The notes under the pieces were generated by a model. It did not search any database. It had not been told where the DNA came from and saw only the letters and a list, made by a program, of their open reading frames with translations. Shown here one piece after another: positions 45,369 through 58,217 of a stretch of DNA of 64,000 bases. Position numbers and translations under genes: made by a program. The DNA is from Henckelia pumila (Eukaryota > Streptophyta > Magnoliopsida > Lamiales > Gesneriaceae), in contig NC_133122.1 of NCBI RefSeq assembly GCF_033568475.1, positions 136,965,402 to 137,029,401 of the forward strand, written 5' to 3'. The first letter of the stretch is position 1. Every line of letters begins with the position of its first letter.

Positions 45369-47224
45369 TGTTGGAGAACGCGGCGTTCAGATCAAACAAG
45401 ATTGATACCCGGTGCAGCGGAAGTTTAAAATTTTTATTATATGGAACGATTCCATATTGGGTATCAATTCTTTACGATTAAATTGTGTGTGTAAAAATTT
45501 AAATAACGATTATAAAATTTTTACCTTTAATCTCGAATCGAGATTCTGGACACCAACAGATTTCTCTGCTCTTGTTGTATCTCCCTGGAACCGATGGACG
45601 AACAGTTCTTCAATCAGGTCCACGAATAGAGATTTAATCCCTCTGATAGATTGCACTAGAAAATCTATCAGAAGTTTTTCTACGAAGAGAGTTAACGAAT
45701 TTGATCCGTTAAACCAGACTGTAATTCAAAATCACAGGCTGGAATTTTCTCGAGTAGAGAGAGGGAGAGGGGGCGGCCACTTTTAAGAAAATAGCTTAGG
45801 GTTTTCGAAAATTTTGTTCCTTGTTATGTGTAATTTCTGTACTGCAATAACTTATTTATAATGTAGGCCACTAACAGCTTAGGGCCCATTAGTCATAAGT
45901 TCAGGCCCGACAAGCAAAGCCTGCATGTTCAGAAATTAATATAAAATTCATCGTGACTCCGATTGATAAACTGATTTCACCAATGTGCACAGAAACCATT
46001 TCTGCACGTTTTAAAGTCAAGATAAATTTTTCTGAATCCGAATTCAGTGGTTTCCAAAAATGCCCATTACTATGTCATTTTAGGAAATCCTACTCCTCTA
46101 CTCTTAAATAAGAAGTCCAACTTCTTTGTTCATTAAATTTAACTCTTTAAATTTAACTATCTCAACGGGGATTAAAAATCCATTACACTGTGTGACCCTT
46201 AATGGTTCAGGGATACAGCTAGCCGTGGGCTCACAACTCCTTGTGACTCGGAACAACAATTTCCGACTTACCCATCGAATCATGGTAGAGCGCCTAGCAA
46301 CATCGCCCCATGATTCCCTAGGTATCACTGATAGTGCCTGCAAGAACCATATAGATTTTGGTTAGCGTACAGTACGGTCCCTTCATCCATATATCCCGAT
46401 CGAATCAACAACCATTGGTATATCGAGAGTCGCTCGAGATTCGATAACTATGCAATGCATCTTGAAGATCAAATAGTGACATCGCATGTGCTACTAAGAA
46501 ACCATTTCTTAAATCACATCATGTACTCTGGCCAGAGATTCGTCACACTAATATCTCCTCAGATCGCATAGGATATCCACACTCGCAAGTATGTGGTGAA
46601 TCCTTGACAACAAAGCATCGACTCCTATATGTGTTGTAACTATACCCAATCCCGACACCTGATGACCCCAATAGAGTCGGTAAACGAGTCAAAGCACAGT
46701 ACTAGCATATAGAGTCTCAATGATGTTTCAAGTAGTAAGGACTAATGGTGTACAACCAAAACCGCGGACTATATCCACTCGATAAATGATAACCACTTGG
46801 AAAGTCCGGATAGGGTAGTTCAATCATTCATCATATGAATATCCATTTGCATGCTTTGAACATCTCTATGTTCCTTACCAATGAAACGTGGTACTCTGCA
46901 TCGCAAATGCTAGTCTCACACTCGAGCGATCCTTATCCTTATTATCGGACGGCTCAATCGACTAGGAACAGTTTAGAATATACAGTGACCATAAGATGTG
47001 TTTCATGATAGACATCCCCATGTTCTACCACATCTTACATACACTATAGTATATTCAAGGTCTTTATCAAAACAACAATAGTATATCACAATATAACAAT
47101 ATGAAGAAAGATAAAGTCATTGCCATAAATAAAAGTGTAAATAATATTAAACAAAAGATTGTTTATACAAAGAGTCATCAAAGCCCTTAGCCACAAGTTG
47201 GCTCACTGGGCACCCACTCTTTCA
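45369..47224 (-). repeat. copia 3' LTR
   Basis: Starts TGAAAGAGTGGGTGCCC on the minus strand at 47224 and ends TCTCCAACA at 45369. A TATA box (TATAAATAAG on the minus strand) lies at about 45848-45857. Plus-strand 124-codon and 79-codon frames inside are not genes. Confidence 0.95.
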
Positions 47225-47238
47225 ATCTCCCACTTGCC
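47225..47238 (-). promoter_or_regulatory. copia polypurine tract
   Basis: AAGTGGGAGAT on the minus strand directly before the 3' LTR. Confidence 0.85.
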
Positions 47239-50200
47239 CTATAGCCAACTAGTCATACTACATAGAACCATTGCTTCGCGATGTTTGTCAAATAATGGTC
47301 CTGGCAAGGGCTTAGTAAGTGGATCAGCGATATTGTCTGCAGAGGCCACTCTTTCGACAGTGATGACTCCTCTTTCCACAATCTCCCGGATGATGTGGTA
47401 TTTCCTCAGTACGTGTTTGGATCTTTGATGAGACCTTGGTTCCTTTGCCTGAGCAACGACACCCGTGTTGTCACAGTACACCGGGACTGGACCAACAACT
47501 TCAGGAATGACGCCCAACTCTTGGACGAAATTCCTCATCCAAATGGCCTCTTTAGCAGCAGCTGATGCTGCAATGTATTCTGCCTCAGTGGTGGAATCCG
47601 CTATGGTGTCCTGCTTGGAACTCTTCCAAGAGACAGCACCGCCATTGAGCATGAACACAAATCCAGAGGTTGACTTCGAGTCATCCACGTCACTTTGGAA
47701 GCTAGAGTCGGTATAGCCTTCCAATTTTAGTTCTCTTCCTCCATATACCATGAACATATTCTTAGTCCTTCGCAAGTACTTAAGAATGTCCTTCACGGCT
47801 TTCCAATGCATTTGACCGGGATTAGCTTGATATCTGCTCGTGACACTCAGAGCAAATGCTACATCCGGTCTGGTAGATATCATCCCATACATGATACTAC
47901 CTATGGCTGACGCATATGGTACATGTGTCATTTTCTCTATCTCTTCATCCGTCTTGGGACACATAGACTTGGATAGAGAAACTCCATGACACATGGGTAG
48001 ATGTCCTCTCTTGGACCCATCCATTGAAAACCGTTTCAATATGGTATCGATGTAGGTTGATTGAGTGAGTCCTATCATTCTCTTAGATCTATCTCTATAG
48101 ATCTGTATCCCTAGAATATAGGATGCCTCACCCAAATCCTTCATCGAGAATCTACCTGATAACCATATCTTTGTTGACTGCAACATCCCTACATCATTCC
48201 CAATGAGTAGGATGTCATCAACATAAAGTACTAAGAATGTCACAGCATCCTTAACTACTTTCTTGTACACGCATGGTTCCTCCGGGTTCTTGATGAAACC
48301 AAAATCCTTTATTGTTTCATCAAATTTCTGGTTCCAACTTCTTGATGCTTGTTTTAGACCATAAATTGATCTCTGAAGCTTGCATACCTTATGCTCGCTT
48401 CCCATGGATGTGAACCCCTCAGGCTGCTTCATATAGATTTCTTCTTTAATGTCTCCATTAAGAAAAGCAGTCTTCACATCCATTTGCCATATCTCATAGT
48501 CATACCATGCAGCTATGGCAATAAGGATTCTTATGGACTTGAACATTGTAACTGGTGAAAAGGTTTCATCATAGTCAACTCCTTGTCTTTGAGTATAACC
48601 TTTTGCCACCAATCGCGCCTTGTAGGTCAATACCTTACCATCAGGCCCAAGCTTTCTCTTGTAGATCCATTTACACCCTATTGGAACAATTCCATCGGGA
48701 GGATCTACTAAAGACCAAACTTGGTTTGTATGCATCGAATCTATTTCCGATTGCATAGCTTCAAGCCATAAATTTGAATCCGCATCAGAAATTGCTTCCT
48801 TGAAGTTTCTTGGATCACATCCAATATCGGGTTCATCTTGATCCCCTTCAAGAAGAAGACCATATCGAATAGGAGGTCTAGAAGTCCTCTCGGATCTCCT
48901 AGGTACAGGCGTGTATAGCAATGGTTCCTGAGGTGTAGGATCGTTATTTTGTATTTCGGGTTCTTCTCGAATTTCTTCGAGTTCCATCATCTCGCCTTTC
49001 TTATCCAATAAGAACTCCTTCTCCAAGAAGGTGGCATTCCTTGAAACAAACACCTTTGTTTCAGCAGGATAATAGAAATAATATCCGATTGAATTCTTCG
49101 GATACCCTACAAAATAACATAAGCTGGATCGACTATCCAACTTATCTCCCACTGTCCGCTTCACGTAAGCTGGACATCCCCAAATCCTCAAATACGAATA
49201 CTTAGGAGCTTTGCCATTCCATAACTTGTATGGTGTTTTGTCCACTGCTTTAGTGTGGACGTTGTTCAACAACAATACCGCCGTTTCAAGCGCATAGCCC
49301 CAAAACGAAGGTGGAAGCTCAGTGAAGCTCATCATGGATCGAACCATGTCCAACAAAGTTCGATTACGACGCTCCGATACACCATTAAGCTGTGGTGTCA
49401 TAGGAGGAGTCCACTGAGAGAGAATCCCATTCTCTTTTAGATAGTCCAAAAACTCGGTACTTAAGTATTCTCCACCTCGATCCGATCGAAGTGCTTTAAT
49501 ACTTTTACCTAGCTTGTTTTCTACTTCAGCCTTGAATTCTTTGAACTTTTCAAATGCTTCAGACTTATATTTCATTAAATATAAATACCCATACCTAGAA
49601 TAATCATCAGTAAAGGTAATGAAGTAGGTGTGGCCATATTGAGTCCCAACTCTAAATGGACCACAAACATCTGTATGGATCAAATCCAACAGATTTTGAC
49701 TACGTTCAGGTTTCCCCTTAAAAGGAGATTTAGTCATTTTTCCTTTTAGGCAGGATTAATAAGTAGGTAGAGAGTTAATATCAGACATATCAAACATGCC
49801 CTCTCCCACTAGCTTGTTCATCCTCCTTGAGGAAATATGACCTAGCCTAGCGTGCCAAAGGTTTGCCGGGTTTTGGCTATCGATTTTCCTTTTGTTTGTT
49901 GTTGCCGGTTTATCAACATAATTTATTGGAACGTCTTTTAGTTTTAAGTTGTATAGATCGTTTTCAAGTTGTCCATTTCCAATTAAACATTCATTCTTGT
50001 AAATATTGCAAATCTCATTCACAAAATTGCAAGAATAACCATCTCTATCAAGCATAGAAACAGAAATAATGTTTTTAATCAAATCCGGAACAAATAAAAC
50101 ATCTCTTAAAAGTAACTTAAAACCATTCTGCAAAATTAAATAAACATCTCCCACGGCTTTTGCTTCAACTCTGGAACCATTTCCGAGCCTCAGCTGGGTC

Positions 50201-51153
50201 TCACCCATCCTAAGCCTGCGACTTCTTGTCATCACCTGCAAATCATTGCAAATGTGAGATCCACATCCGGTATCCAATACCCAAGAAGTAGTATTAAGTG
50301 AAACATTTATTTCAATATAGAACATACCCTTCGCAGTTCGCAACTGCTCTAGATATTCCTTGCAGTTACGCTTCCAATGACCGGGCTTCTTGCAGTAATG
50401 ACAAACATCCTTGGATTTTTCATTGTTTGAAGCCTTTGTCTTGTACTTCTTCTCGGGTTCGACTTTCTTGGGTGGGGCAGAACGTTTCTTGCCCTTTGTA
50501 CTTGGCCCCTTCCTAGCAGAAGAAGAGGAGCCCACCAAGAAAGCCGGTTTATCCTTCTTTAATGTGGATTCATATGTCACAAGCATATTGACCATCTCTT
50601 CAAGGGAGGCCTCTATCTTGTTCATATTGAAATTTACCACAAATCCGTCAAACGAAGAAGGAAGAGACAGAAGTAGTAAGTCCACGTTGAGTTCATGCTC
50701 CAACACCAAATCTAGGGTTACCAACTTCTGTATGAGCCAAATCACTCGTACCCCATGATCACGGACCGAAGTCCCTTCACGCATGCGACACGTCATTAGC
50801 TCCTTTACAGTAGCGAACCTTTCAGCCCTCGATTGAGCCCCAAAAAGTTCCTTGAGTTGAACGTGAATGTCAGCAGCATTCATGGTGTCCTCAAATCGCC
50901 TCTGGAGTTCATCAGACATCGAGGCTTGCATATAGCATTTGGTCTTGATATCATGGTCCCACCATGTATCAAGCTTGGCTAACTCCTCCGGACTTACGTC
51001 AGCTGGTGCTTCCTTCGGAGGAGATTTTTCTAACACGTAGAGCATCTTCTCCGAAGTCAAGACAATCTTCAACTTGCGGAACCATTCCGTATAGTTGGCG
51101 CCAGTCAACTTATTTTGTTCGAGGATCGAGAAAAGTGGATTACGCGAATTCAT
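47239..51153 (-). pseudogene. copia gag-pol polyprotein with one in-frame stop
   Basis: The frame starts at 51153 (MNSRNPLFSILEQNKLTGAN) and runs about 1300 codons in one frame; a TAA at 49756-49758 falls in the integrase zinc-binding region (PTY, stop, SCLKGKM). Gag with CCHC knuckle at residues 251-264 (CHYCKKPGHWKRNC); protease DTG at 294-296; GAG_pre-integrase WHARLGHIS; then, numbering from the Met at 49737, integrase Asp23, Asp86 and Glu122 with 35 residues between the last two; reverse transcriptase with YVDD at 505-508; RNase H (YTDSSF, STTEAEYIA, DNTGVVAQAKEP). All domains are present in copia order. The stop is the only visible defect, so the copy may be dead only by one recent change. 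Confidence 0.94.
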
Positions 51154-52961
51154 TGTATGAAATACTAAAAAGAAACAGACAAATATCAGTGATTGTTTAA
51201 GAAATTTACTAAGACATAAAATAGGCGATATTTATTTTATGAATCTCACTCCCACTATTTTAACGATTTCACTACCCTCTAGTGAAAACGGGAAACTGTT
51301 TTCCTTAGTGAGAACATGGAGTCCAATTGACAAACTTATGGTCCCGAATAATATCAGCCAACCATAATTTTCAAAAGGTAGAGCCCAATTGCTTCCAAAG
51401 CAACCTCCATGTATTTACCTCATGTCCAATAAGGGCCCAATAATATGACGCCGTTTATTGTGACATGTCAAGATGACCCATCAATATTAAGTTGTGATGG
51501 ACGGTCACCATGTGGATCCCCCAATAATATGAGCCGATCCCATGGGAGTTCCACCCAACTTACAACATGTGTCGATCCAATGTACAGCTTTCCGACGAAC
51601 GGGCCCCCCCAATAATATGAGCCGGACCGTATCCGCGGGTAGCATCTCATACATTGATCGTTGATGGAAGGTAGGAACATTTAAACAAATTTAAATTTCC
51701 TTTATTTATCTTGATATCAATTTTAAATCATATTTAAAATGAGGGATTTTTAATTATATAAAAATTTGTCTCATCATTTTTCAAATTTTGTATGCTTGTC
51801 GGATTCACACAATTTAGTATAAAACATGCATACAACTATAATATCACATATTATATAGGATGATCGATTCCATTTCTAATCGACCCGTGGTTGCCAATCA
51901 CGAGTCTTAGTCCAATCCTAGGTAATATGCAGTATGCAATGCAATCCTATTACATTTGCTTCCAATTTACATTTCTTCTGTCTTTATTGTCTGCTGGGCC
52001 CACCTCCATCTTCAAATCTTGATCTCCCACTAAATCTAATGTATTTACAATAAATAACAATGACAAGTAGGGGATACATTTTAAGGGGTGGGAACGGGCC
52101 ATAAACCAAGCCCACTTTTATTACATATGACATTCATATTGGGCCATAAACCAGGCCATTAAAAAAACCAACAACAATAAAAACAAATGTAAATTCCTAA
52201 CATACACCTACAAAATTGGTCATGGCAATCGATCATCCTTATCCAATAACATTTAATTCAAAATTAATTTATTGGATAACATGCAATGGCAATTTAAATT
52301 TAAAAGGATAAAATCATATTTCATACATAAAATCTTATTTTACATACAAAATCATATTTTATCTTTTTATCAAATAAAATCATATTTTATCTATAAAATC
52401 CAATTTTATACATAAAATCATATTTTACTTAATATATCCATAAGATCATATCTTATCATCAATTGTACCAAAAATAATTAATTTCAAAATTCAATTTAAC
52501 GGATAAAATATTTAAATTTTCAAAAAATTCAATTTTATCCAAAAATCAATTTTAAAATTTTTGGACTCGAACAATTCGATCCGATGCCTCGTGGACCAAT
52601 CAAAACATTTTCGATCGGACCAAAAATAGAATTTTAACATATTAAAATTTAATTTAAAAAATTAAAATAATTTTTCCCGCGGGCCGCCCGGGAGGTTCCC
52701 GGGCCGGGCAGCCCGGCTGCCCCTAGGGCAGCGGCGATCGCTGCCCTGGGCAGCGCCGTGCGCCGCCCTGTGCAGCGCCCGGCGCCGCACAGGGCAGCGC
52801 CGATCGCTGCCCCTTGCCCCGGGCAGCGATCCAATCGCTGCCCGGGTTTTTTCCCGAAAAAAATATTTTTATTTTTAAATATTTATTTTTGTTTCAAAAA
52901 CCGAGGCTTAAAAATTTTTTGTACAATCGATTAATTTAATCGCTTGACCTGAGCAACCTGG
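51154..52961 (-). other. copia leader (5' untranslated region)
   Basis: 1.8 kb between primer-binding site and gag start. It contains four spaced AATAATAT-centred motifs (51347, 51439, 51523, 51611), an AT-rich block with repeated AAATCATATTTTAT words (about 52305-52450) and a GC-rich block with repeated GGCAGCG / CGCTGCC words (about 52676-52850). The same three parts occur in the second copy (61850-63673). Confidence 0.85.
52676..52850. repeat. GC-rich GGCAGCG repeat block in the copia leader
   Basis: About 175 bp of high G+C with repeated GGGCAGCG and CGATCGCTGCCC words in both orientations, able to fold strongly. It stands in sharp contrast to the AT-rich flanks. Confidence 0.85.
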
Positions 52962-52972
52962 CTCTGATACCA
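52962..52972 (-). promoter_or_regulatory. copia primer-binding site
   Basis: Complement of CTCTGATACCA, i.e. TGGTATCAGAG, next to the 5' LTR. Confidence 0.93.
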
Positions 52973-52973
52973 C

Positions 52974-54829
52974 TGTTGGAGAACGCGGCGTTCAGATCAA
53001 ATAAGATTGATACCCGGTGCAGCGGAAGTTTAAAATTTTTATTATATGGAACGATTCCATATTGGGTATCAATTCTTTACGATTAAATTGTGTGTGTAAA
53101 AATTTAAATAACGATTATAAAATTTTTACCTTTAATCTCGAATCGAGATTCTGGACACCAACAGATTTCTCTGCTCTTGTTGTATCTCCCTGGAACCGAT
53201 GGACGAACAGTTCTTCAATCAGGTCCACGAATAGAGATTTAATCCCTCTGATAGATTGCACTAGAAAATCTATCAGAAGTTTTTCTACGAAGAGAGTTAA
53301 CGAATTTGATCCGTTAAACCAGACTGTAATTCAAAATCACAGGCTGGAATTTTCTCGAGTAGAGAGAGGGAGAGGGGGCGGCCACTTTTAAGAAAATAGC
53401 TTAGGGTTTTCGAAAATTTTGTGCCTTGTTATGTGTAATTTCTGTACTGCAATAACTTATTTATAATGTAGGCCACTAACAGCTTAGGGCCCATTAGTCA
53501 TAAGTTCAGGCCCGACAAGCAAAGCCCGCATGTTCAGAAATTAATATAAAATTCATCGTGACTCCGATTGATAAACCGATTTCACCAATGTGCACAGAAA
53601 CCATTTCTGCACATTTTAAAGTCAAGATAAATTTTTCTGAATCCGAATTCAGTGGTTTCCAAAAATGCCCATCACTATGTCATTTTAGGAAATCCTACTC
53701 CTCTACTCTTAAATAAGAAGTCCAACTTCTTTGTTCATTAAATTTAACTCTTTAAATTTAACTATCTCAACGGGGATTAAAAATCCATTACACTGTGTGA
53801 CCCTCAATGGTTCAGGGATACAGCTAGCCGTGGGCTCACAACTCCTTGTGACTCGGAACAACAATTTCCGACTTACCCATCGAATCATGGTAGAGCGCCT
53901 AGCAACATCGCCCCATGATTCCCTAGGTATCACTGATAGTGCCTGCAAGAACCATATAGATTTTGGTTAGCGTACAGTACGGTCCCTTCATCCATATATC
54001 CCGATCGAATCAACAACCATTGGTATATCGAGAGTCGCTCGAGATTTGATAACTATGCAATGCATCTTGAAGATCAAATAGTGACATCGCATGTGCTACT
54101 AAGAAACCATTTCTTAAATCACATCATGTACTCTGGCCAGATATTCGTCACACTAATATCTCCTCAGATCGCATAGGATATCCACACTCGCAAGTATGTG
54201 GTGAATCCTTGACAACAAAGCATCGACTCCTATATGTGTTGTAACTGTACCCAATCCCGACACCTGATGACCCCAATAGAGTCGGTAAACGAGTCAAAGC
54301 ACAGTACTAGCATATAGAGTCTCAATGATGTTTCAAGTAGTAAGGACTAATGGTGTACAACCAAAACCGCGGACTATATCCACTCGATAAATGATAACCA
54401 CTTGGAAAGTCCGGATAGGGTAGTTCGATCATTCATCATATGAATATCCATTTGCATGCTTTGAACATCTCTATGTTCCTTACCAATGAAACGTGGTACT
54501 CTGCATCGCAAATGCTAGTTTCACACTCGAGCGATCCTTATCCTTATTATCGGACGGCTCAATCGACTAGGAACAGTTTAGAATATACAGTGACCATAAG
54601 ATGTGTTTCATGATAGACATCCCCATGTTCTACCACATCTTACATACACTATAGTATATTCAAGGTCTTTATCAAAACAACAATAGTATATCACAATATA
54701 ACAATATGAAGAAAGATAAAGTCATTGCCATAAATAAAAGTGTAAATAATATTAAACAAAAGATTGTTTATACAAAGAGTCATCAAAGCCCTTAGCCACA
54801 AGTTGGCTCACTGGGCACCCACTCTTTCA
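52974..54829 (-). repeat. copia 5' LTR
   Basis: 1856 bp, same ends and length as the 3' LTR. A few single-base differences are visible by eye, for example near 53423 and 53527. Confidence 0.95.
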
Positions 54830-54834
54830 ATTTT

Positions 54835-57149
54835 AGTACCTTAGCCACAGTTCTTGTTTCTCCAAAGTGACCTCCATAGGGTGAGGAATGACATTGCTCT
54901 AGGATTTCTTGTTCTTCTTGGCCCGCCACACATCGCCTAATTACTTGATCGTCACAACGCTTGAAGACATAGGGATCATCCCACAAGTAGAACTTAACGT
55001 CATGGAAAAATTTCTTTTTCTGATGTCTGTTCAAATCTGGAGGCATAGTAGCACACGAAAAAAAATTAGCAATATCCGCAAACCATGGTAGATGTGAACT
55101 GACTTGCAAGATTTTTTCATCCGAAAACAACTCTTTTATGCTCTCGTCCTCCTCAACATCTTCTAACTCCAATCTCGACAAGTGGTCAGCAACTTGATTT
55201 TCACTACCCTTATTATCCTTGATGTCAAAATCAAACTCTTGTAAAAGTAGAATCCACCTTATCAAGCGTGGCTTAGCATCCTTCTTGGCAAATAAGTATC
55301 TAATTGTTGCATGGCCAGTGTAAACAACTACTTTAGTGCCAATTAAATAGGGACGAAACTTATCAAAAGCAAAAACTACTGCAAGCATCTCCTTTTTTGT
55401 AGTAGTGTAGTTTTGCTGTGCGGCATCCATGGTGCGACTCGCATAATAGATGACTCGAAACATTTTATCTCTCATCTGGCCTAATACAGCCCCCACTGCA
55501 TAGTCACTAGCATCGCACATCAGCTCAAAGGGCTCCTTTCAATCCGGTACAATCATGATGGGAGCTGTGATTAATGCCGTCTTGATCTTCTCAAAGGCCT
55601 GCAAACAATCATCATCAAATATGACTGTAAAATCTTTTTCAAGCAAATTACAAAGGGGTTTAGTAATTTTAGAAAAATCCTTGATGAATCGCCTATAGAA
55701 CCCCGCATGGCCTAAGAAGCTTCTAATGCCCTTGATATTTTTCGGAGGTGGAAGCTTCTCAATGGAAACCACTTTGGCTCGATCCACCTATAACCCATTT
55801 GATGACACTTTATGTCCAAGTACAATGCCGTCTTGGACCATAAAGTGACATTTCTCCCAATTAAGAACTAAATTCTTTTCTTGGCACCTCTGCAAAACAA
55901 GAGACAGATTATGCAAGCAATGATCAAAAGAAGAACCAAATACTGAAAAATCATCCATAAAAACTTCCATCACGTCCTCCACCATATCTGCAAAAATCTC
56001 CATCATACTCCGCTGAAAAGTTGCCGGTGCATTACACAGGCCAAAAGGCATTCTCCTGAAAGCAAACGTGTCATAGGGATATGTAAAAGTAGTTTTTTCC
56101 TGATCCTTCGGTGCAATAGCAATTTGATTATACCCTGAATAACCATCTAAGAAACAGTAATAACAATAACCAGCAAGTCTATCAAGCATTTGATCAATGA
56201 AAGGAAGTGGAAAATGATCCTTACGAGTAGCTTTGTTCAACTTCCTATAATCTATACAGACTCGCTAGCCAGTTACTGTGCGCGTGGAGATTAACTCATT
56301 ATTTTCATTTTTAACCACAGTAATCCCACCTTTCTTAGGCACCATTTGAACAGGAGATACCCAACTACTATCAGAAATAGCATAAATCACACCCGTATTC
56401 AACAACTTTAAAACTTCTTTCTTAACTACCTCTTTCATGGCGGGATTCAACCGCCTCTGATGATCAACATAAGGAGTATAAGACTCTTCCATCAAAATTT
56501 TATGCATGTAGATTGTTGGACTAATACCCTTAATATCATAAATTGACCATCCTAAGGCAGTTTTAAAATTTCTCAAGACTCTCAACAACTTATCCTTTTC
56601 GACCACAGACAGATGAGCAGAAATAATAATAGGACAAGTAGAATTCTCACCAAGGAATGCATAACATAGATGTGCAGGTAATTCTTTAAGATCATGGGTT
56701 TTAGCAGATACCTCTGGTGCACTATGTTTCAATGCTTTAGATTCCTTAGTACTCACCACTTTTTCTTTTGGAGTTCCCTCAAGGAATGCTTTTTATTCAT
56801 GGCGCTGCCAATCTTCTTCCTTATCAAATGCCTCTTCCACCACCAGACATCGTTCTAGTGGGTCAGTAATTCCCGCACATGAAAAAGAATTTTTAGAATC
56901 AATAACTTCAATACTCTTACAGGTACTTACCTCGTTTGGTCCCCTCATGGTGTGATAAATATTAAAAATCACAGCTTCACCACCAACTCGAAGTGTGAGC
57001 TCTCCTTTATGGACGTCGATTAGCGCGCGTGCAGTGGCTAAAAAAGGTCTCCCAAAAATCAAGGGAGTTTCTTCATCCTCATCCATGTCTAAAATCACGA
57101 AGTCTGCTGGAAATATTAACTTGTCAACTTTCACTAAAACATCCTCCAC
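54835..57149 (-). pseudogene. Athila-like pol N-terminal part: protease, RT, RNase H
   Basis: Read downwards: the protease end (ILDMDEDEETPLIFGRPFLATARALIDV), linker, RT with SSWVSPVQMVPKKGG, DYRKLN context broken by TAG at 56265-56267 (Trp expected), HFPLPFIDQMLDRLAG, FAFRRMPFGLCNAPATFQR and FMDDFSVFG, RT thumb (FLGHAGFYRRFIKDFSKITKPL), then RNase H ([14 protein letters not shown]) after TGA at 55539-55541 (Trp expected). Other stops lie at 55788-55790 and about 56780. It continues into the integrase at 45363 once the copia element is removed. Gag is missing. Confidence 0.9.
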
Positions 57150-57329
57150 AATACCGCAAACACATAAATTATACTATTTTTCTCTCCCGAGTATCAAATA
57201 GAATGTATCAAGTACAGATCAATTCTAATATCCCTATTAAGAATCTAGTTGTAATGATAGGTGTAAAACAATGTTCTTTCTTGGCTCTATTAAAGTTATA
57301 ATCTCTCTTAAGTCATATAAACAATTAAT
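57150..57329. other. junction between Athila-like pol and the second LTR copy
   Basis: The protease frame ends in sequence that passes into LTR-like DNA near 57178. No primer-binding site and no gag are found, so the normal 5' end of the element has been deleted or recombined here. Confidence 0.5.
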
Positions 57330-58217
57330 AGTGTGAGTTCTATCAATCCTATTCTAAATACCCTCTCCCGAGTGCCGGATTCTAAATAAATATGACAAAT
57401 CAATTTTTGTCTAGTAAATTGAAAAGAATTTCAAAACTAGAATCACAATTAATTTCGAAGAACTTAATTCAATAAGATCAAAAATTCATAAACATGTCTT
57501 GACCAGGCTACATCAACCTCTAGACATAAAAAGTTTAGTTCATAACAAAATTCAAAGCAACCCAAATCATGATTAATAATTCAAACATAATTCCACAATC
57601 AAAAGAAATAAATAAAGAAGAAATAACAAAGCCGTCGTCTTTCTTCCGTGTCCAGTTGAAACGCTCCATCTTTGTTCCAAGTATTCTTCAAATCACGATC
57701 CAAAATCTCACCCAATAATACTCTCAAAAGTGTTGTGTGTATGGCGGCTAGATGATCTCTATTAGGTCTGAAAAACTCCCTTTTATACTCCCTAAGAATC
57801 GTCCAAAATAAGCTCAAAGATATCCCAAAGTTTCCATAATTAAAAACACTTCGGCAGAAATCTCGCGACGCGCAGGCGCTCCTCATAAGTCACGTGGCTG
57901 TGCATAACACTCTGTTCCACAACTCCAAAAATCTCGAACACGCGCGGGCGCGCATAAATTTCTGTTTCAACACTCTAAAAACACTTCAGGAAGCGCGGGC
58001 GTGCGTAGTTCTCGAGTCCTTCTTCATTTTTCTTTCAAAATCTTGGACCGTCGTTGCTCATTTTACCTCTATCTTGACTCCACCTATCATAAATTCAATA
58101 TTTTTTTTATTTCCTACATCCAACACAAACAAAAACAAATTTCACGTAATTCCGCTTGAAACCAAACAATTATCCAATAATATCAATACAAATTAAGTGC
58201 ACAAAATGCACTTATCA
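57330..58217 (-). repeat. Athila-like LTR (right copy)
   Basis: Closely similar to 39595-40522 and in the same orientation, ending TTATCA at 58217, next to the polypurine tract (complement of AATTCCTCCAAACTTAAA). It has two and a half GC-box pairs instead of three. It may extend left to about 57178. Confidence 0.85.

Larger units (their letters stand above)
45369..54829 (-). mobile_element. young complete Ty1/copia retrotransposon inserted in Athila-like pol
   Basis: 9461 bp, ATTTT duplications, two LTRs of the same length (1856 bp) with only a few scattered differences, a primer-binding site, a long leader and a single gag-pol frame broken by one stop. It is the best preserved element of the window. 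It splits the integrase of the Athila-like pol. A related copy in the opposite orientation starts at 59994. I did not assign a copia lineage. Confidence 0.95.

Noticed and set aside
45412..45786. A 124-codon plus-strand frame, identical to one at 53017-53391
   Set aside because: Both lie at the same place in the two LTRs of one copia element. The repetition comes from LTR duplication, not from gene conservation.
46104..46365. 79-codon frames on both strands, repeated at 53709-53970 and 60904-61114
   Set aside because: They fall in the LTRs of the copia family and overlap each other on opposite strands; no protein-like composition or domain.
51340..51630. CRISPR-like array (repeated motif with regular spacing)
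   Set aside because: Only the short core is repeated, spacing is about 88 bp, and the region is the leader of a plant retrotransposon.
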